64,000 bases of DNA, from positions 20,276,154 to 20,340,153 of the forward strand of contig CM068552.1 in assembly GCA_035048495.1 (NCBI GenBank), written 5' to 3'. Shown here one piece after another: positions 34,349-44,620 of this stretch (its first letter is position 1; each line of letters starts with the position of its first letter). The notes beneath the pieces are model-generated. The model saw only the letters and a program-made list of their open reading frames with translations, ran no database searches and had not been told where the DNA came from. Both the position numbers and the translations under genes were made by a program. The DNA is from Euptelea pleiosperma (lineage: Eukaryota; Streptophyta; Magnoliopsida; Ranunculales; Eupteleaceae).

Positions 34349-37300
34349 TGATATTCGCTCAAAAGTGCTTATTTTAAGCAATTATCCTTTTTAGCGTTAT
34401 TGCATTCTCCTACGTAAAATACTCTATTTACCTACTTTTCTACGTAAGAGTCTCTTCTGTTGCGTAGAACACACTTTTCTGGACGAAATGGTATATTTGC
34501 ATGCATTAAACACATTTTCGGAAGTCTAGATATTAAGCCGTTCTGATAAAGTCTCATTACGCGCTTCTTTTGTCGCAGGAAACCCCGATGGGATGATTCT
34601 CGAGACTTGCGGGCCTAGATCGATCATGAAAGCCCATTATCAAAGTTTAAAGAGCCAACAGGCTATGACTAGAAGATATGGGCCAAATACGGGTTGAAAA
34701 AGAGGATCGAAGAGCTGGCCCAAGGAACCACGAGAGCGGGAGAGCTGATAACCAAGAGAAGGACCAAAGTATTTAAAGCCACATCAAATGATGGCCTGCT
34801 CTACTGGCAAAGCTCAAGTGAAGAACAATGGAAAACCAGGGTTCATGACCCTCTGCCAATACTTTTTCTGATATTTTCTCTCTCATCTCTCCTTATTTTC
34901 TCTCTCTTCATTTCTCGGTCCTCGAATCTATTGACTTAACCCCAGACCTCCTGCTCATTGGCTCTGTCTCATCTCCCTTAGCTTTCTGACCGTTGGATCT
35001 TCCATCGGGCCGTTGAATCTCTATAGATCGCCATGTGATCTATCAATTCTATGCATCCGACCATCCGATCATGCTACTGATCAGTCGATCATCCATCCTA
35101 TCAACCACCCGATCTCCAGTGTAAAATATCAGTCCCTAAGGCAGGTTTGATTGTAGAGTAATGCCTCAGATTATTGATCGTGGCTGAGAGCGTAGAGCTC
35201 GATTTCCGAAGAAAGGAAAATACATCTTTCCTTGATGGGTATTTCAAGGGGAAAAATGCATTTTTCTCCCCTGGCAACCAAACGCACCCTAACCCACATC
35301 CATCGAGCCTAGTGGCCCACTATCCTTCTCACCTACCTTCTGGCCCATGGCCGATGCACTCTGGGCCCACGATTTTGAGCATTCCCATTGGCCAACCACT
35401 GGCCGACTCGTGGCGTCATCTCTCGGCCAACCACTGGCCAACACGTGGCATCAGCTTTTGGCCTGGTGGTCATGGCCAAATAGCCCACGAGCCCAAGCCC
35501 GTAACCCACTTATCACTTTTCAAAAATAAAAATAAAAATAAAATAATAATAAAAAATAAAAAAATGATTTTTTTTAGAAACCGTGAGTTTCTAAGTGTAG
35601 AAACCCACGGTTTCTACTTAAGGAGAGGGTTGAAAAACCCTCGGGAGATCTCTTCTTCCTCTCCCGCCGCTCGGACACCTCTTCTTCCGCTTCCCTTTCT
35701 TCTTCTTCGTCTCCTCCGGCGTGCCATCGCCGGTGAGTGGGCGGACCGTCTTCTTCTTCTTCTATTTCTTCTTCTTCTTCTTCTTCTTCTTCTTCTTCTT
35801 CTTCTTCTTCTTCTTCTCCTTCTTCTTCTTCTTCTTCTCCTCTTCCTCCTCCTCTTCGTCTTCTTCGTCTTCTTCTTCGTCTGCACCGTCACCGGAGTTG
35901 CAGACAGCAACTCCGGTCGTCGTTTTCACACACCACCTCCAGCACGTTCTTCCCCCCTCTCCTCCCATCCTTCTTCTTCCTCTCCGTTTTCTTCTTCTTC
36001 TTCTTCTTCTTCTTCTTCTTCTTCTTCTTCTCCTTCCCTTGCTCCTCCTCTTCTTGCTCTACTTCGTCTTCATCTTAAAGCTCGCCGGACTGGTTCATCT
36101 TTTCCGGCGAGCTCCTCTTGGACCACCTCCTTTTCTCCGTCTCCCTCCGTTCTTCTTCGTCTATTCCTCTCTCTTCCTGCGTCTGCAAAGGCGAGCAGCA
36201 CTATCCATCACTGCCTGCACCGTTCACTTCCACCACCGTCATCCTTCACACGCCGGACTGTTTTTTTTTCTCACCGCCATTAACGCCTGCAACTCCGGTG
36301 AACACTGGTGCTATCCATGCTCCAGCAGGTCCTCCACGAGGTCTCCCTCCATTTCTTCTATCAAGACTGACCTGCAACGATGAGTCGCAGGTCTGTCTTT
36401 CCACCATCTCCAAACCACCATTAAAACTGCCCTCACCTGCTGCAACTCCGGCCGGCCATCTTCCAACCCTTCATTACAGCAACCAGCAGCTCCTCTCTTC
36501 ACCCTTCACGGATCAACAACCGTTGAACGCCAAGGTCTCACCTTGCTGCCTCCATCTGTTGCTAAACTAGCAACAACACCGCCCATCTCTTTCTAGAGTT
36601 GCACGCCTGCAACTCTAGCAACCACCACCGTGTAAACCAGCCTGCAACTCCAAACAGCTGCTGGCTGGATTGCAACTTCACTCCACAAGCCGTGATCTTC
36701 TCCACAGAGCCGTCGTGCTTTTCAAACGCTGGCCATACTTTTCTCCATCGAAGTTCCTCCGCAAGAGAACACCACGTGAGCAGAAAATCTCCAGATCGTG
36801 TCACTCTTCTCTCCACTTTGACACGTGGTGCATCTCCTCATAAGCCATAGTGAAAATCTCCATCAACATGCCTTGGACGTGATCTCCTTGGAACACCACG
36901 TGGTAGGTGGATCCTTCTATGGTGAGTTCTATCAATCCTTTCTTCGTACAATCTCTCAATTCTTACCTATATCTTCACCATTCTCTTCCCTCATCTTTCT
37001 TCCCCTAACTTTCTCTCTCTAGGTAGAATCCTCCATCTTCTCTCTCTAAAACCTATTACCATTTTATCTCTCTAAATTGATTTCTCTCTCTAGGATTAGA
37101 TTTATCTCTTCTTCTACCACTTTCTCTCTCTCCTCTTTAACATTTTTTTACTTTTTCTCTCTAGTTTCTCTCTCTCAAAACCCCTTTCTCTCTCTACATC
37201 CCTCTCTTATTAAAATGCTTTCTAGTTTAGTTATTTTGTTAGATTTTTGCTGTAAAAGACAATTTTGATTGAATGAAGTTGATTTGAATAAAATTATGTT

Positions 37301-37492
37301 CCATTCTCTACAAAATTCCCGTCATTTTATGTCATTATTGCGCTAATCCGACTAATCCCGAGTGCGGATCGACATCCGACACGAGCCACTGTGCAAAATT
37401 GCTCATTCTACAGGTTAAATGTCTCGGATAAATTAAAAATGTGTTGAAGTTAGGGTTTCCGTAACCAACGACGCGGAAAAATCCTATTTTCA
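34349..37492 (+). mobile_element. Solo LTR 1, Athila-like, 3.1 kb
   Basis: Starts TGATATTCGCTCAAAAGTGC, ends ATCCTATTTTCA and is flanked by CTTTA (34344-34348 and 37493-37497). It inserted into the LTR of a related element. The middle is strongly pyrimidine-rich with (TTC)n tracts. Long open frames across it (for example 35174-36283) encode poly-Leu, poly-Ser or poly-Phe and are microsatellite artefacts. The word TGCAACTCC(GG) recurs several times between 35890 and 36655. Solo LTR 2 at 39962 is an inverted relative. Confidence 0.9.
35749..36031 (+). repeat. (TTC)n microsatellites in solo LTR 1
   Basis: TTC repeats run from 35749 to about 35863 with a few interruptions, and a second pure tract spans about 35990-36031. 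All long open frames overlapping them are low-complexity. Confidence 0.95.
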
Positions 37493-37497
37493 CTTTA

Positions 37498-37955
37498 TCA
37501 TATTCTTCTTAATACAAGTTCAAGAACAATGGTTTGTTCTCTTCTTCTCCTTCTCTATCTCTCTCTAATATCTTCTTTTATTGCTTTCTAGTTAAGTTTT
37601 TATTTGCTTTATTTATTTAAGCATTTTTAATTCAAGCATTGTAAGTTATAATTTTTTTTAATAAATGGAATTTACTTTGACATTTTATTTTCTATTATTA
37701 CATATTTATTTTCTTTTATTAATGTTGTAGGTAATTCCCCTCCTATAAAAGAAAATATTTTAAAAATCATTTTCCACAATTGTCATCTGTCCACCATTTC
37801 CTTGCTTGTTTTCTTTAATGTTACTTCTCTAACCCGATTGCGGATTCCACATCAGACAGGCCACTGTACAAGTTTATATTTTTGCAGATTTCTAAGTGAA
37901 CCGGATCATTAAAAATGTGTTGAGCCAAGGGTTTTCGTCCAACGACTTTGTTTCA
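37498..37955 (+). repeat. 3' LTR of the Athila-like element, second part
   Basis: Resumes after the CTTTA duplication. It contains CCCGATTGCGGATTCCACATC and ACCGGATCATTAAAAATGTG, matching the 3' part of solo LTR 1 (CCCGAGTGCGGATC..., AAATTAAAAATGTG). It ends TTTCA followed by TTTAA, the target duplication of the whole element. Confidence 0.8.
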
Positions 37956-37960
37956 TTTAA

Positions 37961-38056
37961 CTATGAAAATAATAACAAAAATCTAAAAAGGGTTTAGGTT
38001 TCCTTTTTTAGGTGATATTACCATAATGTCCTTGAACGAAAGTTCAGGATATTACA
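37961..38056 (+). mobile_element. Right end of the split family S LTR
   Basis: The last 96 bases match the end of the LTR at 23355: ACCATAAT, TGAACGAAAGTTCAGG and TATTACA are shared. It completes the outermost LTR and is followed immediately by gag coding sequence with no primer-binding site, so the LTR had itself inserted into, or recombined with, a gag gene. Confidence 0.78.
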
Positions 38057-38518
38057 CTTTCCATGACTGGTTGATGGGTATGGATGACTATTTTGATTGG
38101 TACCACATGTTCGAAGAGCGTCGAGTAGGGTTTGCCAAAATCAAACTCAAAGGGCCAGCTCGAATTTGGTGGCACAATGTGGAAGAACTACACCGGAGTG
38201 GAAGACCTCTTATAGATTCATAGGAAGAGATGAAAGAGAAGCTGAATGAGCATTTTCTACCTGTCGATTATCATCAAACTTTATTCGAGAAGCTATTCCA
38301 TCTTCGTTAAGGTAGCAAAACAGTTGATGAATGCACTAATGAGTTCTATGAGCTAATTACCTAGAATAAATTGATAGAATCTGATGAGCAGATGATAACT
38401 AGATATAGATTTGGATTGAGGCAACAAATTCAGCGTGAAATGGTAGCCATACATATTTGGAATGTGGAGGAAGCTTATCCAATTGCTCTTAAGATCAAAG
38501 AGCAGTTGTTGTGGTACT
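38057..38518 (+). pseudogene. Ty3/gypsy gag fragment
   Basis: The frame entering from the LTR encodes FHDWLMGMDDYFDWY, then RVGFAKIKLKGPARIWWHNV, the capsid pattern of gypsy gag (usually KLKGxAxxWW). It is interrupted by stops at 38221, near 38309 and near 38361, but continues as MKEKLNEHFLPVDYHQTLFE and further gag-like sequence to about 38510. The 5' part of gag is not present upstream. Non-functional. Confidence 0.8.
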
Positions 38519-38770
38519 TTTGACAGCTCTTCTCTTGATAATTCTTTCATTGATTTATTATTCGTTGATGATTCTTTCTTGAATGTTGATAGTCTGATGA
38601 TGTTGTTTCTTAATCATTTCTTATTCTTTTAATGATTTTTGATTCCTTAATAATGTGTGATTTCAGTTTATGTATTATGTTATAGAGCTTTAGATTGTTA
38701 ATTGTTAAAGGGTGTGATCATGTAAACTTAATTAAACCTAATATTTATAGATTTGATTATGTAATTTTTT
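38519..38770. other. Short spacer, nothing recognised
   Basis: AT-rich sequence between the gag fragment and the LINE tail. Confidence 0.3.
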
Positions 38771-39961
38771 TTTTGATAAGTCAAAGATGCATTAATAGAA
38801 AAGGAGATCAAGAAGATCTCGAGAAAACATCAGAGTATAAGGTACAAAATCAACACAAAAGTTGGTCAATCCTGAAAACCATGTCACTGAAAAAGGTTCC
38901 CTCGTCTCTATAGATATGCTACCCCAGCAAAAGAGAAAAGCCTTGATGTTCAAAATGACCTCATGAAGAGAACTTTCTTTCCATAGAACATTTTCTTGTT
39001 CCTTTCAATCCACACGCCCTACATGATTGTTAACGGTATCATCCTCCAAAGTACCTTACCTCGTGCTGACATAGGAAGCCGAAGCAACCTCTCTAAGACA
39101 TCCCCTAGTGTTTCCGAAAAAACCCAACTCAAGTTCATATGAGCTAAAAAGAGCAACCAAACCTGTCTAGCAAACTCACAATGAACAAGAAGGTGGTTCG
39201 TGTTCTCCCCGCTCGCCTTGCACATAACATAGTAGTCTACTAGAACCCATTTCCTAATGATTAGGTTTTCAACAATGAGAATCTTATTTAGCATTGCGAT
39301 CGAAGCAAAAAATTGAACTTTCAATGGGACAATAGACTTCCAAATCAAAGAACCAGGAAAATGTGCAATAGGTAAGTATGCTGTGGATGGTGGAGTTGCC
39401 AAAACTTCATAAAACGATCAAACCGAAAATGTTCCCGATTTGGAATGGGTCCATATTAGATTATCCTCATGAGAATTGGTGATTAGGTAAAGTTTCAAGC
39501 ATTCTAATAACACATCAATCTGTTGTTTCTCTTACTCAAAAGGATTTATTCTGAGATTTAAGTCCCAGCTTGCTTCGGTCGAAAAACTGTTCCAAAAATG
39601 ATCAACCGTTTGTCCTTTACGCTGCGAAAGAGATAACACCCTTGGAAAGGTCTCCTTTAGACAATGGTCCGCTAGCCATGAATCCTCCCAGAACCTAATC
39701 TTAGCTCCATTTCCTAGTGATAATCTAGATCCTTCTAGAACCCTGTCCTTTGTTTTCAAAATGCCTTTCCAAACATCGCAATATGAGAACCTAGAAGGTT
39801 TAGATGCCCATCCCCCCTCTTCCTTCCCGTAAATACATGATATCACCTTGCGCCACAAACTACTCATTTCCTTGCCAAATCTCCATATTCACTTTCCCAA
39901 TAAGGCCATATTCATAATGCCGATCCTCCTAAAACTAAAGCCACCTTTAGTTCTTGGTAAG
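38770..39961 (-). pseudogene. L1-type LINE, 3' part (zf-RVT end and poly-A tail)
   Basis: Read on the minus strand downstream of the solo LTR, it encodes GGMGI-type RT C-terminal sequence, SLGNGAKIRFWEDSWLAD (near 39690), then the reverse-transcriptase zinc-binding region with SLIWKSIVPLKVQFFASIA and NHLLVHCEFARQVW (near 39170). The element ends in a run of A on the minus strand at about 38780-38770, the expected LINE tail. Stops and one lost zinc-ligand Cys show it is dead. Confidence 0.85.
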
Positions 39962-42707
39962 TGAAAGTAGGATTTTTTCCGCGTCGTTGGTTACGGAAAC
40001 CCTAACTTCAACACATTTTTAATTATCCGAGACTTTTAACCTGTAGAATGAGCAATTTTGCACAGTGGCTTGTGTCGGATGTCGATCCGCACTCGGGATT
40101 AGTCGGATTAGCGCGAATAAGAACATAAAACGACAGATAATGTACAAGAGAAACGTGGAAGGATGAGAATGGCGAGTCGAGATTAAAAACACATCCAAGA
40201 GATCCAGAAAATACTAAAATCATCAAAATCAAATTGCATTAATCAAACTATTGCTTACATGAAATAAATGACAAATAAATAAAGCGGTAAATCTATTCTA
40301 GAAAGCATATAAGAAAGCATGTAAAAAGAGATTTTTGATAGAGAGGAAGAAGGTAGAGAGAGATTTTTCATACCTCGGTCGTTTACCGGCCGACAAGGTA
40401 GAGGTGAGAGAAAAACTCATCCTCTTGCATTCACCGAATGGAGTCGGTGGCACAAAAAGGCGATCAGCCTGGGGACTCTAGAGAAAGAAATGTTCTCAAA
40501 CCCTAGAGAGATATAGAAAATCACCTTGGTATTTTTACCTTGAGAATTGGCCAATGAATGGGTGGGATTAGTCCATGAGTATGATGGAACGACATAGTGG
40601 ATTGCCCCGAGAGTGAAGTTGTGCTGGTTCTCCTCGAGAGAACATGGATGTGGAACCATGGAGGAGCAACCCTCGAGAGGAGATATGGTGCATTAGAAGG
40701 TGATGGTGGAGCTCGAGAAACCGTGAGGAGCACGGCTTTCAAATCTGCCCGAAAATTGCAGGTTGCAGTCCGATAGGTGGTTCATGGGTTGCACCCCTTG
40801 AAGTTGCAGGTGCAACATAGAAGAGGAGATCAAGAGAGCAACAAGGTAGGGCGTCGTTTAGAGTGAGGGATGCACGGTGGTGGTTTGACCTCCAGGCGTG
40901 ACTGTGGTGCAGCAGGCGGTGTTGGAGGAGGTCCACTAACAAGCGGTGCAAAAGTGGTGCACTATAGAGGTGCTAGTTGTGGCACCTTGCAGCCACCTTC
41001 TTCTCAGAGGAGATCACGACCAGCAAGTTGTAGGCCGTGAAGAAGAAGCAGTCCGGTAGTTGAGGCCGCTCAAAGGAAGAGAAGCAAGGAGAACCGAACC
41101 AAGGATGAAGTTGCTGGGTTTGAGGAGTGCTTGGACACACTCTCGTGGGTTGCTGGTGTGCTCGGAGATCTGATCGACAAAGAAGACTGTTCACATAAGG
41201 AGCACCGGGCGGACATCAATGATCTCGTAGTTGCAGGTTTGGAGGCCACCAGTGAAGATGAGGATGTCTGGAGGCATCGCAGGCGGACACAGCAGCAGCG
41301 TGGTTGGAGGCGAGCGAAGGAGGAATGAGAAGGAGGTGTGCGCAGGTGGAGGGGACGGTGGAGAGTGGTGGAGCGCAGCGGCGGAGGACAGAGATGACAG
41401 GTAGAGGAGACGCATGGATGCGGTGTTGCGTGGGCAGCATTGTTGGCGGGCATGGTATGGAGGTCGTGCTGGCCAGGAGGAATGGTGGAGCAGTTGCAGG
41501 CAGCACAGGAGGGGGCGTTGTCGGAGTTGTAAGCTGCAACTCCGGTCAAAGATGAAGAAGATTGGGGCGAAGGGAGAAGCCATGGAAGGGGGAGAAGGAA
41601 AGGGGGGAGGAGAGGAGGAGAGGGGTGAAGGAAAATTAGGGTTCGTCCCCCTCCTTCCCCCTTTATATAAACTCCTAATTTAATGGAAATTAGGAATTTT
41701 AGGAAATAAAAAAAAATATTAATTTTTTTTAAGTAAAACTCTACTTTTCTTTGGGGAATTTCCCCATTTAGTGGACTCCCCCTTTTTTTTTTTTAAATTT
41801 AATTGAAATTATTTTAAAATTCACGAGGTCCACTAAATGGTCGGACAGCGGGTCGATGATGATGGGCCCCGGCTACTAGCCCACATGGATTGATGATGTC
41901 TATCATCTCACAAGATGATGTGACAGACAATATGATGGCGATTGGATGGATGGTGACTTGATTGGGACCCAGATTGGTAGATTGACGGATCTAGAGAGAT
42001 CCAACGGTCCGGTGGAAGATCCAACGGTCCAATTGAAGATCCAACGGTCAGAAAGCTAAGGGAGATGAGACAGAGCCAATGGGCAGGAGTTCTGGGGTTA
42101 GGTAAGTAGATTCGAGGGCCGAGAGATGAAGAGAGAAAGAATAGGAGAGATGAAAGAGAAAATATCAAAAAATGGAGATAAAAGTATTGGCAGAGGGTCT
42201 GGAACCCTGGTATTCACTGTGACCATCCTCACGCTTCTCCAGTACAGTAGACTATCATTCCTTGCTGACTCATGTGGCTTTAAACGCTTTGGTCTGTCTC
42301 TTGGTCATTGGTTCTCCTACTCTCTTCGTTCTTTAGGCTGGCTTTTTGGTCCTCTTATTCAGCCCATATTTGGCCCATATCTTCTAGTCATAGCATGTGG
42401 GCTCTTTAAGCTTTGATAATGGGCTTTCCTGATTGATGTGGGCTCGCAAGTCTCGAGAATTGTCCCATCGGGGTTTCCTGCAACAGAAGAAGCGCGTAAT
42501 GAGACTTTATCAGAACGACTCAATGTCTAGACTTCCAAAAATGTGTTTAATGCATGCAAATATACCATTTCGTCCAGAAAAGTGTGTTCTCTGCAACAAA
42601 AGAGACTCTTACGTAGAAAAGTAGATAAATAGAGCATTTTAACGTACGAGAGTGTGAAAACGCTTAGAAGATAACAGTGGAAAATACACACTTTTAAGCA
42701 AATATCA
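39962..42707 (-). mobile_element. Solo LTR 2, inverted relative of solo LTR 1
   Basis: Read on the minus strand it starts TGATATTTGCTTAAAAGTG (42707) and ends CCTACTTTCA (39962). GTAAG flanks it at 39957-39961 and 42708-42712. It matches solo LTR 1 in inverted orientation over both end regions: for example the 150 bases around 42480-42640 match 34430-34600, and 39966-40115 match 37340-37490. The middle is purine-rich on the plus strand, and open frames there are low-complexity. It splits the LINE. Confidence 0.9.
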
Positions 42708-42712
42708 GTAAG

Positions 42713-43655
42713 CATGCTTGGGCCCAACTAACCAATTGGTATCGGAAAGAATCTTCCGAGTTGTGCCATAGGAAGTTTCTCACGAACCTTTCCAATCTCT
42801 TTGCTATCGATACTAAGATCAAGAACAACGAGAGGAAATTACCACTTTACCCCCTTTGGAAAAATACTTTCCTTTCCAACTTGCCAACCTACGACCAACC
42901 CTTTCCACTATTGGGTCACAGATCGATTTTGCCTTGTATGGTGCCTCCAAAGGTAGTCCGAGATAAGAATAGGTGAGGGAACCAGTAAAGCAACCCAAGA
43001 TCCTAACCAACTCCTCCACTACATTCCACTCTCCTCTGGGCATGATTTTACTTTTTTTAAAATTCATCTTGAGTCCCGAGCATACTTCAAAACAACACAA
43101 AAGTTCTTCAAAAAACTGACTTGTTTCGACTCTCACCCGTCTCAACCCAGCTCTTAAGCCCGCTAATTCCCCTAGTTTGAATCCTTTTGAGATCATCCTT
43201 CCTAAGGCCTAGATCACCATGATAAATAGGAAAGGTGAGAGTGGGTCTCCTTGTCTAAGGCCCCTAGAGCTCTTGAAAAAATTTGAAGGAGACCCATTCA
43301 CTAACACCGAAATCGGGGTAATCTGATGTATTTTTTCATCCACTCTCGCCATTTCTCCCCGAACCCCATTCTTCCTAGAAGATAATCCAAAAAGGTCCAA
43401 CTTGTGTGATCGTAGGCCTTTTCCATATCTATGTTACAAACCAGTCCTGACAACCCTAGGCGACATCTGGAATCTATACACTCGTGAGCTATCAAGACCC
43501 CGTTTAGTATTTGCCTACGCTTTTCACAAAGGCTCATTGCTCTCTGAATATGATTTCCCCACTACTTCTTTTAGCCTAGACGCTATATAGCACCTTGGCA
43601 ACTATCTTATAGACACTCCCGACTAGATTGATTGGTCTAAAATCTGAGATGAAGA
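42713..43655 (-). pseudogene. L1-type LINE, reverse transcriptase part
   Basis: On the minus strand from about 43650, DFRPINLVGSVYKIVAKVL starts the RT domain. [20 protein letters not shown] is motif A with its catalytic Asp, and [17 protein letters not shown] is motif B. The expected motif C (F/YADD) is absent: GELAGLRAG joins directly to the ETSQFFEELLCCFEVCSGLK segment, so about 25-30 residues are deleted. The thumb region (YLGLPLEAPYK...) follows. The element is 5'-truncated at the RT start, with no endonuclease, and contains frameshifts. It continues beyond the solo LTR at 39961. Confidence 0.88.
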
Positions 43656-43868
43656 GTGATGCATACCACTGACATGCTCAAGATCTAACTAGCACAAGTA
43701 GGACAGGTACATAATGTGTTTATATTATACGAAATTTCGCCAAACATGATATGAATATATTCATTACAGTTATTAAATGTAATATCTTGTGAAATGACCA
43801 TATATAGTGTCCTTCTCATTAGTGTTCACTAAAATCACCAAAATATACTTATATAATAAAATGAGAAA
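43656..43868. other. Spacer, nothing recognised
   Basis: AT-rich sequence between the truncated LINE and the long-TIR element. Confidence 0.3.
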
Positions 43869-44620
43869 ATTACCTCTAGGGCCGTAAGTTTACACTTAAG
43901 GCCGGAGACAACCGCCTCTTCATTATTGGGTCCAAAAAGGGCTGCCTTTTTAGAAATATAGACTTAAAACCACAATCAGCCTATTTTGAGTAACTTGTAA
44001 AAATGTATTCCTACTTTACCCTCATAGAGACGTAAGCTTAGTGGATTTTAATAAAAAAAACAAAAAGAAAAAGAAAAAGGAAAATGACAGTAACTAAAGA
44101 AACTAAACAAGGAGAGACTGCAAAACCAAAAGTCTGCTTGATTAATGATTTACGACCTTTGGATCGTTGTACCCACATAACTCTCAATAATGCTCAAATT
44201 CATATGGTTAAAATCAACGCATGAAAATAACTTCAATACAACACTCAGAAATCATTGATCAGGTTTATTTTCGCTTTGTAGGTCCACCTAGTCATTGGCC
44301 AAACATCTATACAATGAGCGTCTACCAAGAGTGTGACACGTGGCTTATATTGTGGGCTATGATTGGCTTGGCTCACAGCCCGGTGTACTACCAATTACTT
44401 TTGCAAAAGGAGGGTGTAGAAAATTACCCTAATAAAAAAATAGGGAGAAAATACATCTCACCTATGAGGGTAAAGTAGGAATAAATTTTTAGAAGTTGCT
44501 CAAAATAGTCTGATTAGGGTTTTAAGTCTATATTCTAAAAAGGCAGCCCTTTTTGGACCCAATAATGAAGAGGTTGGTGCTTTGGGCAGTAAGTTTAAAC
44601 TTATGTACCTGGAGGACTAA
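43869..44620. mobile_element. Long-TIR non-autonomous element with nested foldback MITE
   Basis: Inverted repeats of about 155 bp (43869-44027 and 44463-44620) share CTCTTCATTATTGGGTCC, AAAAGGGCTGCCTTTTTAGA and CCTACTTTACCCTCATAG. The centre (about 44128-44390) is a truncated copy of the G-box foldback family (GACACGTGGC near 44336; AATGATTTACGACC / GAAATCATTGATCAGG arms). Long inverted ends without a gene suggest a Mutator-type or foldback element. No target duplication was identified. Confidence 0.7.

Larger units (their letters stand above)
18044..37955 (+). mobile_element. Athila-like Ty3/gypsy element, host of two nested insertions
   Basis: The 5' LTR (truncated) and 3' LTR both start TGATATTCGCT and share about 168 bases at high identity. 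The whole element is flanked by TTTAA (18039-18043 and 37956-37960). The interior has a gag/protease remnant, then the non-coding GTCTGGCTGAAGACATAAAA motif region typical of Athila after its polyprotein. No RT, RNase H or integrase is present, so it was non-autonomous. A Sirevirus (19637-31734) and a solo LTR (34349-37492) inserted later. Removing these leaves an element of about 4.7 kb. Confidence 0.85.

Noticed and set aside
35174..36383. Long open frames (up to 369 codons) in the TTC-rich region
   Set aside because: They translate as poly-Leu, poly-Ser or poly-Phe from a microsatellite inside a solo LTR, in several frames and on both strands.
41070..41583. Minus-strand frames of 107-159 codons in the 40-42 kb region
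   Set aside because: They lie inside solo LTR 2 in a purine/pyrimidine-skewed stretch and overlap in all three frames, which points to composition rather than coding.
34349..42707. Solo LTRs 1 and 2 as the two LTRs of one element
   Set aside because: They are in opposite orientation, have different target duplications (CTTTA and GTAAG), and enclose unrelated gag and LINE sequence.
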